Part shown: piece by piece, positions 24,030 to 35,479 of the stretch
How the letters are laid out: each line of letters starts with the position of its first letter
Position numbering within the stretch: position 1 is the stretch's first letter
Source: Multifurca ochricompacta
Lineage: Eukaryota > Basidiomycota > Agaricomycetes > Russulales > Russulaceae
Assembly (NCBI GenBank): GCA_022496185.1
Contig: WTXG01000007.1
Location: 1 to 64,000 of the forward strand
Direction: 5' to 3'
DNA length: 64,000 nt
Position numbers and translations under genes: made by a program
The notes under the pieces: model-generated
The model's database searches: none
What the model was told of the DNA's origin: nothing
What the model saw: the letters and a program-made list of their open reading frames with translations, nothing else

Positions 24030-25904
24030 TCAGATATGGCCAATGATGGCAGTGGGCTTGTATGGCGCTTCAAGATACTTGACCTCCTCTTCAGAAAGTT
24101 TAATGTCAACCGCTCCTGCGTTTTGCGTGGTCAGACACTCTCACTGACAAGAAAACAAAAGCTGAACTCACCAATAAGGTCTTTCAGTTTGTCCAAGGAC
24201 GTGGTACCGATGATGGGGGCGGCCACAACTGTGAGAAATGTCAGTGCACGTGCTATCGTACTACTTGTATCAACGGGTTCACGAACCGTCCTTGGTTAAA
24301 GACCACGCCAAAGATATCTGCGCCATACTCGCCCCATGCTTTTTGGCAATTTCTTCGACGCTGCGTGTGTTAAGGCGCTGTCAGTCACACTATCGACGTG
24401 AGACGCGGAAAGTGAGAAGACTCACCGTTTGACGACCTCCTGATTGCTAGGCTCTTTGAGGTACGTATCATGCCAACTGCACGGGGACGTGAGAAATACA
24501 CTCTCATGTATCACAAATTATCGCAGGGGGATCACACACATGTCATTATCAGCACGGACGCTGCGCTCTCCTAGGGGCCGCGTGAGGGCGCCACGGCCGA
24601 GTGGAGACCACGGGATCGAACCGACACCAAAGTGCTGGGAAAGAATTGAACACATTGAGTATGACTGCGTGTCATGCCAAAAAAACCTTGCCACCTTGAG
24701 CGTGGGTATCATCTCACGTTCTTCCTCACGGTAGACGAGATTGTAATGGTTCTGCATTGAAATGAAAGGGGTAAGGCGGTTGTTGATCGCGTAACCTATA
24801 TCGAAATTAGGGTGAGTAAAATTGACTCATGGTGGTGGATAATCAGCAATTAATGCTCACTCTGCAACAGATGAACTGAACGAAAGGAGTCTGAGTAACC
24901 AGAACGATGGACGACTGTGAATGCATACATTGCCAAGCCCAGCATGAACTCATGCCAATATAGCGAGCCCAACCTTTCTGAACAACGTCGTGAAGAGCTT
25001 GCATCTACCAAGACAGAGGCGATGAGTGGTATGGTTTCGACCGCGGCGGTGTCGTGACATACCACTTCCTCAATCGGAGTGTTGTTATCAAAACGATGAC
25101 CTGTGAAGGCATCGTGTCAGATCAACCCTGAGTTTTGCGCAGCGATTGATCTGCGACAAACACTGTAGCACATCGACGTAATCAAGCTGCAGGCGCTTCA
25201 GGCTGAGTTGGACCGCGTCAAAGATGTGCTTCCTGCTCTGGCCGTATTGGTTGACATATCCATTGCGGTCATCTTCAGCAGATCCTTGAAGCCGTTCCGC
25301 AGGCGAACGAGAAACCGGGAAGTGAAGCTATGGAAAGAATGTTTTTATTGAGGGTGAGTATAAAGTGTTGATTTGAGTGAGCCTGACCTTGGTCAGAACT
25401 ACGATCTCCTCGCGCGGGAGATTCAACTGCTTGATGGCTTTGCCGAGGATGACCTCAGAAAGACCACTAGAGTACGCCTACGATTGTCGTCGATTTCAAC
25501 TAGATGTGATAATTATAAATTTTATTTATTTTCGCGGCTCACATTAGCTGTGTCAAAAGTTTGGATGCCGTTTTCGTAACTGACATTTGATCGACATCGA
25601 CAAATGTCAGTAAAGGCGCGCGCTATGGGGGGATTAATTGATCCGTAAGTACATACGCGTATTTGATCTGTTCTATACCCTCTTCCTCCCCAAGTATCCA
25701 CTTCTGCCATTCAGGACTGCCGTAGGACATGCATCCTAGAATGAGCCTAGACACCTTCAGGCCAGATTTTCCGAGGCGAGCTAAATGACATGACAGGAAA
25801 GTTGAGTGCGTCAGAGACGTAAGAGCAGACGCCCACGGCTGGTGTAAAAGCGGAACGCCTGACTCACTGTAGGGAACGCGGCGATTGACGTTGAGAGAGG
25901 ACAT
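24030..25904 (-). CDS. Aldo-keto reductase (fungal aryl-alcohol dehydrogenase-like)
   Basis: About 12 exons reconstruct a complete AKR barrel: RLGKSGLKVSRLILGCMSYG, GIQTFDTAN (catalytic Asp region), AYSSGLSEVILGKAI, EEIVVLTK (Lys), then QYGQSRKHIFDAVQLSL, RLQLDYVDVLQCHRFD (catalytic His), WARYIGMSSCWAWQF, ISMQNHYNLVYREEEREM, HFGVGSIPWSPLGRGALTRP, MAQISLAWSL and APIIGTTSLDKLKDL. Two exons are very small, including a 15-nt exon at 24861-24875 flanked by consensus GT and AG. The start is the ATG at 25904. The protein resembles Csh1/Aad-type reductases that act on aryl or aliphatic aldehydes with NADPH. The substrate is unknown. The frame is intact. It lies 309 bases downstream of the CoA-ligase pair in the same orientation. 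Confidence 0.9.
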
Positions 25905-26213
25905 TTTGTGTGTGTATGCGTATGCAGAGGGAGAGAGCGGGATGCTAGGAAGTAGGAAGAAAAGGCCCGCTTATGAGGTATTGATGATATTTCACATCTC
26001 ACATCTCACGTCCCACTCAGAAACTCAAGGCTCCGAATCGGGGTACTCCACTCCTCTATGTAGACAGGAAGAAGGGTATGGGTATCCACTTGTCTCCGCT
26101 GACCTTTCTGTGAACCCACAAATGCGTGTGAGCTTACCGACGGTATTTACGTAAGTCAGGGTAAATGTGATAAGATTACATAATTAGCAGCATAAAACAC
26201 GACACGACATCAA
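25905..26213. other. Short intergenic region
   Basis: Between the aldo-keto reductase start and the end of the first CoA ligase. A (CA/GT)-type short repeat at about 25905-25925 and an ATCTCAC duplication at about 25994-26010. No gene seen. Confidence 0.35.
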
Positions 26214-28556
26214 TCATAACTTGGCCTGTGCTTTGGGCCGCTCGTTCTCACTTCTCGCAAACTCATCCTGTAATTTCCGACGAAGTATCTTTCCAGTAGG
26301 CAATCTCGGTATCTAGCGAATGAACGAAGTAACGACGGTCATTCTCCAAAAAATAAAATAAAAAGATAGAGCGGTCACCCACCTCGTCGACCACTTGTAA
26401 ACCACCGCGGAGCCACTTGTATTTGCTCAACCGTGAGCGCGTCCACTCCTCAAGGGCGGCAAAAACAGCCTCTGGACCCTGTTGCTTTCCGGCACTTGAA
26501 AGTACGACCCAGGCTCGTGGAACGGGCTCATCGGACATGCGTTCCCCACTGACGCCTGCGACGGCTACGTCAGTGACAAATCGAGAGGGATGTTCCAAAA
26601 TGGTATTCTCGATTTCGGTAGGTGAAACTTGCTTCCCCGAGATCTTGAGGGTATCCTGGGGAATAATCGTGGATACCATTAGTAAGGTGATTTTCAGAAA
26701 CGGCAAATTTATATCCTACCTTGATTCTGTCTACGTAACTTGAAGGAAATATTCATGAGTGATGTCCATAAAAAGGAAGAGGCAAGACATACAAGAATCG
26801 CTCTTGTTCGTCTACATAGAAACGGTCGCCTGTGTACAACCAACCGTCCCGGAAGGTTTCTTTGGTCGCCTTTTGGTTTTTCCAATAACCTAATACGACA
26901 GTTGGTCCTCGCAGTACGAGCTCTCCAGTTTCGTTATAATCTGCGTCGGTGCCATCCGCACGGAGGATGCGAGCTTCCATCGAAGGGTTGAGAATTCCCG
27001 CCATACCACGTACAGGGTTGAAACGACCCCCCAAAGCTCCTGGAAACGGGAGTGAAATAGCTGAGTATGTCTAGCATTCATAGGTCAGGCTCTATGGGAT
27101 GATGATTGATGGACACAGAAAAAGGAAAAGGCCATACGCATTCAGACATTCCATATCCTGCCGAATCCAGTGAGTTAATCGTCATTCGTTGCGTCGCGTT
27201 TGCGAGGAAAATAGAGTATACAAACCTTCAAAAAGGAAGGGTAAGCTCTTAGCCTTGCGTTGGAACGCGAGGCGAAGCTCGGGAGGTAAATGAGCCGCTC
27301 CTGCAGTCGCGTACGCGAGTGAACTAAGATCGATTTTCGCGAGTTTGGGGTTATGAATCATTTGATATGTCATGGATGGCACCATCATGAAATGCGTAAT
27401 CTTATACCTTACGAGCGGGGGGGGGAGGGGAGGGGTCATGTTAGCCGTTTTTGAAATGCGACGAGTGAAATTACCTACAGTGAGAACGCTTTCAGAACAA
27501 GGTCAACGCTCCACTGAGGAAACACGACTAATGTGACGGGGGCGATAAATAGCCGGAATATAAAGGCATGAGCACCCATTGTGTGATACCAGGGCAGAAC
27601 CGACGCGTGAACGGGAATTTTCTCGGGCGTCGAAAGAACCCCAGGCTATTATCATTATCATTATCTCTGACTGTCAGTCCCTAAGGTCTTTGGCTTGATA
27701 AAAGTAAGCACCTCGTACCGGATTCACTTTCGAGACTTCCTCGCTGAGGATCCCCAACTGAGAAGTAGAGAAGACCATATTGCGGTGGGAGGCCATAACC
27801 CCTAGATGTCCCTTTACTACGGGTATAAAGGCTGAGATGAGATGAGAGATGAATGACCTTTGGGGAGGCCGGTCGTTCCGCTGGAATACACCAAATACGC
27901 TAAGGTATCATCCTGCACCGTTTCGGTCGGCACCTTCGGAAGACCGCGAGCCTTGACACCGTCGATTAAGCGCGGAAGGCTTATTTTCCCGTCCACACCT
28001 CCTTGAAGGATGAAGATTCTATCTTCAGAAAAACCAACCTCCTTGGCGGCAGCACGTGCATGAGGAAACATCTTCTCGCTGACGAACAAGGTGGAAATAT
28101 CTGAAAGTTTCAAAAGAGTTACGGTCTCATGAAGAGTGGATAGCGAAGGAAGGAGCGCCAATGGCACGGCTATCTTGAGAAGAGCCAACACAAGAATGGG
28201 AAATTCCTTGCAGGGAGAGGAAAATGTAATTGGTGGTGATAAGGGCATAGATCAAACATTAAAACAACACAGCATGTACACACCAGGCAGTTCTCGCTCA
28301 GAATACCGACTAGTCCTGACTGTTGCGGAACTAAACCAATTCCACCGTCATTTAAGGGGGTGGTGAGAGCTATAGCAGCCAGTTCTATGCGTTCAAGCAC
28401 GGCACGAAAGCGTCTTCGCTCGCCAGTCACGACATCGATGTGAACAGTATAGTCTGGCCATTCCTTGAGCTCAGGACGGCCTATAATATAGTCATAGTAG
28501 TTGACTGTAGGTGTGGAGAGTGGGAGTGAACGGTAAGGCGTCTTCAAATGTGGCAT
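26214..28556 (-). CDS. AMP-dependent acyl/aryl-CoA ligase (4-coumarate-CoA-ligase-like), peroxisomal, copy 1
   Basis: ANL-superfamily enzyme that adenylates a carboxylic acid and transfers it to CoA. Start ATG 28556; exon 1 28556-28284, exon 2 from 28206, and further exons down to the stop at 26214. The order of blocks is VNYYDYIIGRPEL, GILSENCL, EFPILVLALLKIAVP, the P-loop YSSGTTGLPK, ASHRNMVFS, VPSMTYQMIHNP, GYGMSEC, ELVLRGPTVVLGYW, DGWLYTGDR, DTLKISGKQVSPTEIE and the catalytic-Lys motif LPTGKILRRKL. The C-terminus AKL is a canonical peroxisomal PTS1. All expected motifs are present, so the enzyme should be active. Fungal homologues act on phenylpropanoid or medium/long-chain acids, and the substrate cannot be called. 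A second copy follows upstream in tandem (28904-31112). Confidence 0.88.
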
Positions 28557-28903
28557 TGCACGGGAAGTGACTATAGGACGACTTGAATGACCCACCCCCA
28601 GTACCTAGTGTTGATTTTATTTTATCATAAGTCGACAGCGGTCGGTCGATATCACTAGACCAGGTTCAACGTTTGTGGTGTTCTATTCGGCTATTCGGCT
28701 CGGCTATTCGGCTTTCGGCCATCTGTAAACCCGGCGCTCACAATTCATAGGGCACGTGGTCGCAGCGCGCTCTTTGGCGGGTGCGGGTAACCACCACTAC
28801 TGATGGTGATTACTTGGACTAGCTGGTCCCCCCACCCAAGACGAAACAAAAAAAAAATACTTGTACAACAGCCCGTTTCTGATCCTCTTAAACCATGCAT
28901 ACG
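28557..28903. other. Intergenic region between tandem CoA ligases
   Basis: 347 bases, including a CGGCTATT repeat (about 28686-28713). This is the promoter of copy 1. No gene seen. Confidence 0.45.
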
Positions 28904-31112
28904 TCACAGCTTCGCTAGTTCCCTGACCTTCCTCCTCTCGCGGCTCTCATGCGTATGTTGTAGCTGACGGCGTAGAATTTTTCCACTCGGAAGTCGGGGT
29001 ATCTAGTTCACCGGATGGTGTTAGAAGGCCGCAGAGAGATGTAGTAAATAGCTCAATGATACCTCATCGATCACTTCGAAACCGCCATGCAGCCATTGCC
29101 GTTCACTCACTCTATCGCGTACAAATTTCTCAATGGCTTTGAGCGCTCGATCAACACCTTTAGCCTTTGCAGAGGCCGAGAGCACGAGCCATGCCCGAGG
29201 TACAAAACCGCCCGAGTCATGTACAGCCCTCACGCCCGCAATAGCACAATCAGCAACTTCGGGATGTCCTCGGATCACTTTTTCAATCTCAGACGGAGAG
29301 GCGTGCGCTCCGTGGAACTTAAAAGTTTCCTATAGGCCAGTTATGAGTTGTGCGTTAAATGCATCATTTTGCTTTACCTTTACACCACGGTCTACATATC
29401 TACAAGGGTTTCAGCTTGGCTTTACATGCGAGAGAATAATAGACAAATGGGGACCTACGCTAGTTCGTCTGCAACGGACCTGTCACCAATTCTCCGCCGG
29501 CCAATGGGAGTGGGATTTTCTGGAGTGTTCTTCCTATCATTGAAATATCCTTCAGAGGGGCCGCGCCCGCGTAGGAACAACTCCTCGGCTTCGCTGAAGT
29601 CTGCCTCGCTGCCATCCCCGCGTTCAATGCGTGCCTTCACACCAGGGGGCAAAATGCCGGTCAAACCCCGCTTGCGCTCGACGCGACCCTTAAAAACACC
29701 GGGGAATGGTTGGGCGATGACGGCCAGTGTCTGAAAAGTTCACTTGGACATCGAGTTCCTTTCCCTGTAGATCAAGACTTACGCGTTCGGAGAGGCCATA
29801 TCTTGATCTACTACTCTTTGGATCGCGCTCTTCCAGGAACAATGTACATGTACCTTCTGTGAGGGAGGCATTGTCCGCTCTACGCTCGAATTTCTCATCA
29901 AAATCGCTGTGCAACTGGCCGGCACTAGTGCTTATGGACTCCAAATTGTCCAAGTCAACTTTCGAGAACTCTGGGTGGTTAAGTAGCTGGTACATCATTG
30001 AAGGAACCATGGTGATTTGGGTGATTGTGTGCCTGACATGGCGCTGAGCGCAAGGCCACCCAAAAATGAAGAACCCTTACTGAAGGAGAATCTTGACGAC
30101 CAGGTCGACATTCCATTGAGGCAGTATGACAAGAGTGGTTGGAGTGACAAACAAGCGCAATATAAATGCATTTGCCCCCGTTGTGTGATCAAAGGGAATG
30201 GCCGCCAGGCTAATGGGGATCTTCTCCGATGTAGCGGGGGGCTGCATCCCGTCAGAGGTCGTCGGCGAGCGTAAAGGGTGGCAAGCGTCTTACCGCGTTC
30301 TCCTGACCTGGCATCTGTCTCATTATTTCGGCTTTCACAGTGGAGTGGTATAAATTCTGATGAGAAATCATGGCCGCTGTGCGTCGTGGTCAGACTTTCG
30401 CTTGTCTGAAGGGGTATATCGAGGCGAACCTTTGGAAAAGCCCGCTGTCCCGTTCGAGAACATGACACAGGCAAGTGTGTCGCTACGAACTGGCTGGGTA
30501 GGGACCGACGGGAGGCTACGCAGCTTCACGTTGTTAATCAATTCTGAGAGGTTTGTTTTACCCTCAACGTGACCTTGAAGAATGAATACACGTTCCTCAG
30601 GAACGCCGGAAGCCATTACAGCCTCAAGACGGCGTGCATATAGCTTGGGACTAATGAATAAAGTTCTGATACTTGCTCTGATGAGCAGAGCAGTTGTGTC
30701 ATCTGTAGGCAGGTGTGCGGGAATGAAAACGACAGGTACGGATATCTTCAGCAGAGCGAGAGCCAGGACAGGGTACTCCTAACCACAAATCAAACCCATC
30801 AGAATAGAAAATAGAAGAGAAATGGGGCATTTTGGGCCCTACCAGGCAATTCTCGCTCAGGATACCAACGACTTCTTTGCTTTCTGGTTTTATTTCAAGA
30901 CCACCGTCTTTCTTTGCCGAGTTAAGTGCCGTAGCACACTCCTCGATACGAGCCAAAGTTTCTCGGAACCGCCTTTTTTTACCTGTCATAGCATCGACGA
31001 ACAAGGTGTAATCGGACGAAGACTTCAACTCTGGACGCCCAAGAAGGAAGTCATAGTAGTTGACAGTAGGGCCAACGGGAGTCAGACTGTGGAAAGACTT
31101 GAGGTGAGGCAT
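28904..31112 (-). CDS. AMP-dependent acyl/aryl-CoA ligase, peroxisomal, divergent copy 2
   Basis: Tandem paralogue of the previous gene: same N-terminus (MPHLKSFHSL), same block order and same AKL C-terminus (PTS1). Start ATG 31112, stop 28904-28906. Blocks: VNYYDFLLGRPEL, GILSENCL, MISHQNLYHS, FDHTTGANAFILRLF, MVPSMMYQLLNHP, YGLSER, HASPSEIEKVIRGHPEV and LPSGKILRRQL (catalytic Lys kept). Several core motifs have drifted: the P-loop reads FSNGTAGFSK rather than YSSGTTGLPK, the YGMSEC loop is YGLSER, and the DGWLYTGDR hinge region is IGRRRIGDR. No stop or frameshift interrupts it. It could be neofunctionalised or losing activity. It lies head-to-tail with copy 1, consistent with local duplication. 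Confidence 0.84.
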
Positions 31113-31672
31113 GTTACAAACAAAGCTTTGGAGAGTTGAAATGAACGCCAGAAGATTAATATCGATTTATTATGTACCCATGATTTTTATTTAAGCGTCA
31201 GGAGATGATGTGGGTTTTGTCACCGAATATCCGAAAGTTTGTATTTAGCGTTTCATCAGCTTGATAAAACAACAACGTGAAAACCAACAACCAACAACAT
31301 CACTCGGAGCCGAAAGTAAGCCTGAATTGTCGACTAGAGACTAGACTACGGATCGCGGACATCCAGGGGACTGGAGAACGGAGAACGAGAACGGCGGAGA
31401 AGCGCGGAGAAAGAGAAAGAAAGAGGTGAGCCCCGGATTATATAAGCGAGGCTTTTAGAGCGTGAGAGATAGATACCTTTTAAAGTAAGTAGGTAGTGAG
31501 ACCATTCTGCTGCTGTTTGCTGTGCCGCTGCTGCTGCTTGTGATTACGACAAATGGACGCGCAAGCAATGTTCTTGCTTGCTTACACATCCTATCCTATG
31601 CCACTGGCCGTCCTCCTATAACTATCCTTCTCATTCTCATTCAGCTGTCATCCAATCTTGCGCTAAAGTCTC
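31113..31672. other. Divergent intergenic region
   Basis: 560 bases between the start of CoA ligase copy 2 (minus) and the WLM protease gene (plus). It contains purine-rich GAGAACGGAG repeats (31374-31425) and a GCTGCTG run (31509-31535). A shared promoter is likely; no specific element is named. Confidence 0.45.
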
Positions 31673-33030
31673 ATGTCTACTGACATCTGGGTTCTCTCGT
31701 ACGAACACTTGAAGGGTCATCCAAGATCCGATCATGCACTTTTACTTCTCCAGAAGGTCGCTTCACGCGTCAAGCCTATCATGCGAAAGCATGGTTGGAG
31801 GCTTCCCGTCCTCGCAGAGTTCTTTCCTGACTTTCCAAATCTTCTGGGTGCGCATTTATTAAATCGCACGTAATGATCTGACCCGCGCATTTCCAGGGTT
31901 GAGTAAGTTTACAAATCGCTCACCGTCCAATGAATCTTCAACTTAACTCGGCGCAGACATCAACATGGGTCAGAAGATCCTGCTTCGTCTCAGACCCGCT
32001 TTGGCCCCTGACACTTCTATCCCGAGGAAGACATTGTTTATACCCTGCTTCATGAAGTAAGTCTTCTAAGGAAACCCGTTACCTACTCCTATTGCCGCTA
32101 AATTATCATCCACTCTTGAGCTCACACACAACGTCCATGGACCCCATGATCAATCCTTTTACAAGTTTTTGTCTGGCCTTGAAGAGGAGTATTACGAGCT
32201 CAAGCGTTCCGGGTACGCAGGCGAAGGATTCTTCTCCAACGGGCGTCAACTAGGCGGCGGTATACCACAAACTCTTCCTACGTATCTTGCACGCCAACGT
32301 GCACTCGAGGCTGCCGAGAGAAGGAGAAGGGCCAACGTTGCCACAGGAACAGCTGGGCCAGTCAAGTTAGGGGGAGGCAACCTTGCAGACCTAGGTTTAA
32401 CACCTCGAGAATTAGCAGTCTTGGTGCGCCTTCTCATCTTCATGCGTGACATGTCATCTTACACACTGTCAACAGGCTGCTGATATGAGGGCGATAGACG
32501 AGAAGAAGTGTGCTTCAGGAACTGTAGCCCAGCAGGAGGCCGAGAAGGCAGCACGCGATAGCCATCACAACAAAGCCACCGAACTTGCGGACGATTTTAA
32601 CATTGACGGCTTCGACTATGCCGACGATTTTATCTTAGACGACGAAGGGCCATCTTCTCCCTCTCACGGGTCGTATTCAACCGATACCCGATCATCATCT
32701 CACAATCGGCCTTCGAGCTCTCGCTCAAGGGAAACTCGACTACCACCTGACATTAACGTTTCAACCAGGCCACGTCCTCCACCGATCAACAACATGTCCA
32801 AACCGGTCGTTGGATCTTCCTGGACGTGCCCAACATGCACTCTTATCAACAATCCATTCGCTCTGCAATGCGACGCCTGCCGTGCTGCACGACCTCTGCC
32901 TCAACAGGCGCCAAGCTCGGCAGCGAGCACAGGATGGACTTGTGGCGTGTGCGGCGAAGAGGGTATAGAGCACAAATTTTGGACATGTAGATTTTGTGGT
33001 TCTGTGAAGACTGAGAGCACTTTTGGGTGA
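31673..33030 (+). CDS. WLM-domain metalloprotease with RanBP2 zinc fingers (Wss1-like)
   Basis: Wss1-type protease of the SPRTN/Wss1 group, which cleaves DNA-protein crosslinks and SUMO conjugates in the nucleus. Exons: 31673-31847, a 6-nt exon 31897-31902, 31957-32056, 32121-32423, 32476-33030. The WLM domain has HALLLLQKVASRVKPIMRKHGW, LLGLNINMGQKILLRLRPA and the zinc site HELTHNVHGPHD (HExxH plus third His), split by an intron after HE. The C-terminal half is acidic and disordered, then carries two C-x2-C fingers: WTCPTCTLINNPFALQCDAC (RanBP2 type) and WTCGVCGEEG followed by CRFCG. The 6-nt exon supplies GL of LLGLNIN. Exon 3 is 100 nt; one more base near 32015-32017 is needed to reach the EEDIVYTLLHE frame. 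Confidence 0.88.
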
Positions 33031-33184
33031 TTGACTCGCAATCTCGTAAATGATTTAGATAGATGTACTATTATCGTATCGGGTTTGTCGTGATGGGCTG
33101 GATGGTTGCTAGTTATTTGTGGTGGTTACCCTGCAACTCTGAGAGCTGACTGGCGGAGCACACAGTCCCACCTGGCTCGAAAAG

Positions 33185-35360
33185 TCATGATGATACTTCG
33201 GCAGCCAGGCGCTCCCACCCTAGCGCGTGCCCCCATGACCTCCACATCCTCTCTACTACCCGCATCTTCTCTTTCCTGTTCAAACCCGGGTCTTCCAAGT
33301 CCCCCACGTCCTCTAAGAAGCCTTCTCTAAGCCGGCTCCTCGGCGGAAGCCATGTCTCCCCGTACTGCCGGAGGGATGACACGGAGAGTAGCAGCAGACC
33401 TGCCGTCAGACGCGGGATCGCGCCTTCGACGTGTTTCCCCGGGTATGGTGCTCATGCCCATCTATGTGCGGTTGCGTGATGAGAAGTCGCTCTACACGTC
33501 GCATGGCCAGCCACGCCGCCGTACGCCGCTTCCTGCCGCCTAAGTGGCCTTTACTTGATGCACCCGTGTATAGCCTGCCCCAATATCCGCCCGCCACGTA
33601 CACGAGGGAAAGAGCAGGTGCAACGCCGACAAAGGCGAATGTGAGTTCTTGTGATTTGAGCAGCTTATCGATTCCCGCGAGTGCCTGGTCGACATCCACC
33701 TGGGAGGGTATGCAGTATGAGCATACATTGAAATAAAGAGATAGAAAGGTGCGTGCACCTTAGCCTTCTGGATTTGGACGAAGGCAGAGCGTAGAAGTGA
33801 GCCGGAAATTGCGGAGCGTACAGGGCTTTTAATGTCTTCCTCGTAGATCTGGAGAATCGGCGTGAAGTCGCCAAAGCGCAACTTAGTGGAGAGTTCATCG
33901 AGTTGCACCGGGCTGTAGTCAGTTTATCCCTGGCCAAAGACAGCGCCATACGCTCGAGTGACTACAGAAAGAAAGATTTAGGGAAAGAATCCGTGAGGAG
34001 AAAAGACAATACCTGTAAATCAGCATCAATGCTTCCCTGTTGAACAATGATGCTGCCTTCCCCGCCAGTGCGAACTGTTTTCACGATGTCGGTTAGGGGC
34101 TCTAATAACCAACCCCGCCAGAAGCCCTTCAGAGTTTCCCATGCGTCGCTGACCAAAGAAAGCAGTGTATCTTGAGATGCGCCAACTCGCTGGATGACGT
34201 ACAATGTGAATGGGGGTAGGAACAGGAGGCGTGGCCAGATTCTAACGAGTTTACTAGGACGAAGCAGGGAATAATTGCGGAAGGCTTGCTGATGTAGAGA
34301 TATGTGCATAGGAAACACCTTGGACGATGTGGTAACCAGCTCATGCATAAGGGATGTGGGGAGCCCAATTTGTGCCGTTTCCGCCTTCTGTCCTACTAGA
34401 ACCTGGTTTATTATTTGTAGAAATGTTGCACACTCGTCCAAATCTTCTCGCAGTGTGCGAGAAAGATCATCGCGCTTGCTTGAGAGTTCTCCCAGGGCTT
34501 CAGCACGCTCATCGCGAATGCGCTCAAGTGCCAAGCGTTTAGTATGTATTTCTTGGCTCGCGAGTCGGAGAGGTAAAGTGACATAGTGGGTGATATGATG
34601 AACAACGAGGGAAAAAGTATGCCATAGCGTCCGGAAGGTCGAGACGATAATGTTGGAAGGGGGCGCTGACGATGAACGGAAAGACAAGGAATAAACTCCA
34701 GATGGCGCGAGAGGGGGTGGTACAAGTCTAGGGTATGTACGAAGATGGGGGAACATGCGAGCGATAATAGAATTGGAATGACCGCCTTCCTTCTTTAGCA
34801 GGCTACGGATTGACGAGGGTTTGAATGCAGAGAACGAAAGAGGTCGGTTATTAGAGTGCAGTATGTGTAGTACATCTCCGAAGAGATTGGAAACACGGAG
34901 TGGCAACGCTGAAAGTATAGTGGGGCTCAGAAGGATATAACTAAATGGACCTAAACGAGGACGTACTTTGGATGAGGTAGTACACTACCCTCACTCGGGA
35001 TCGCTCGAGGTCAGCCCACCATTCAGCCTCTACTTCCGCAGCAAAAGCCTCTGCCAAAAGGATGTCCAGTGCTTCCGCATAAATGCCAGCAACGAGTCTG
35101 CCAAGAACGGCATCTTTTAGAGCTTGTTCTTCAGTATCAGCATTGCAGAGAGTATATCCCTCCTTGGAATTATTATAATCTTCTAGTTCTTGCAGGTATT
35201 TTATAGTATCCCTGGCACGGTTGTAGGAGAAAGGAGGGGACAGAGATAAGAAAAGAGAACGGAGGACGTCCTTCGACTCGGAAGATGAATTGAAAGCTTT
35301 ATGTGAGATTTGTGGTGACGAGCTGATAATTAAATTTCTTGTTATGTTTGATATTGACAT
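33185..35360 (-). CDS. NCA2: NCA2-like mitochondrial membrane protein
   Basis: Homologue of yeast Nca2, a mitochondrial membrane protein that with Nca3 controls expression of the mitochondrial ATP6/ATP8 genes. Exons run 35360 to about 34970, about 34910-34010, then smaller exons to 33185. Family blocks: DTIKYLQELEDYNNS, LPLRLASQEI, RDDLSRTLREDLDECATFL, LVRIWPRLLFLPPFTLYVI (membrane segment), GFWRGWLLEPL, then GDFTPILQIYEEDIKSPVRS and the hallmark VDVDQALAGIDKLLKSQELTF. After that come a second membrane segment and the C-terminus RSRLREGFLEDVGDLEDP. Between RLLITQPHIDG and EGAIPRLTAGLLLLSV the frame changes at 33437-33443 (CCCCGGG); one extra base restores it. Confidence 0.9.
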
Positions 35361-35479
35361 AAAGGTGTGTGAGTGGTGAGGGTGAGTGGTGAGTGGTGAG
35401 TGATGAGTGATGAGTAGCGAATGGCGAGGGAGCGAGGGAGAGTGAGAGTGAGCGCGAAGGTCACGTGAAGGTCACGAGA

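Noticed and set aside
24605..24620. GATCGAACC as a tRNA T-arm
   Set aside because: It lies in a coding exon of the aldo-keto reductase, without a matching acceptor stem or D-arm. The similar string near 47100 is also inside MSH5.
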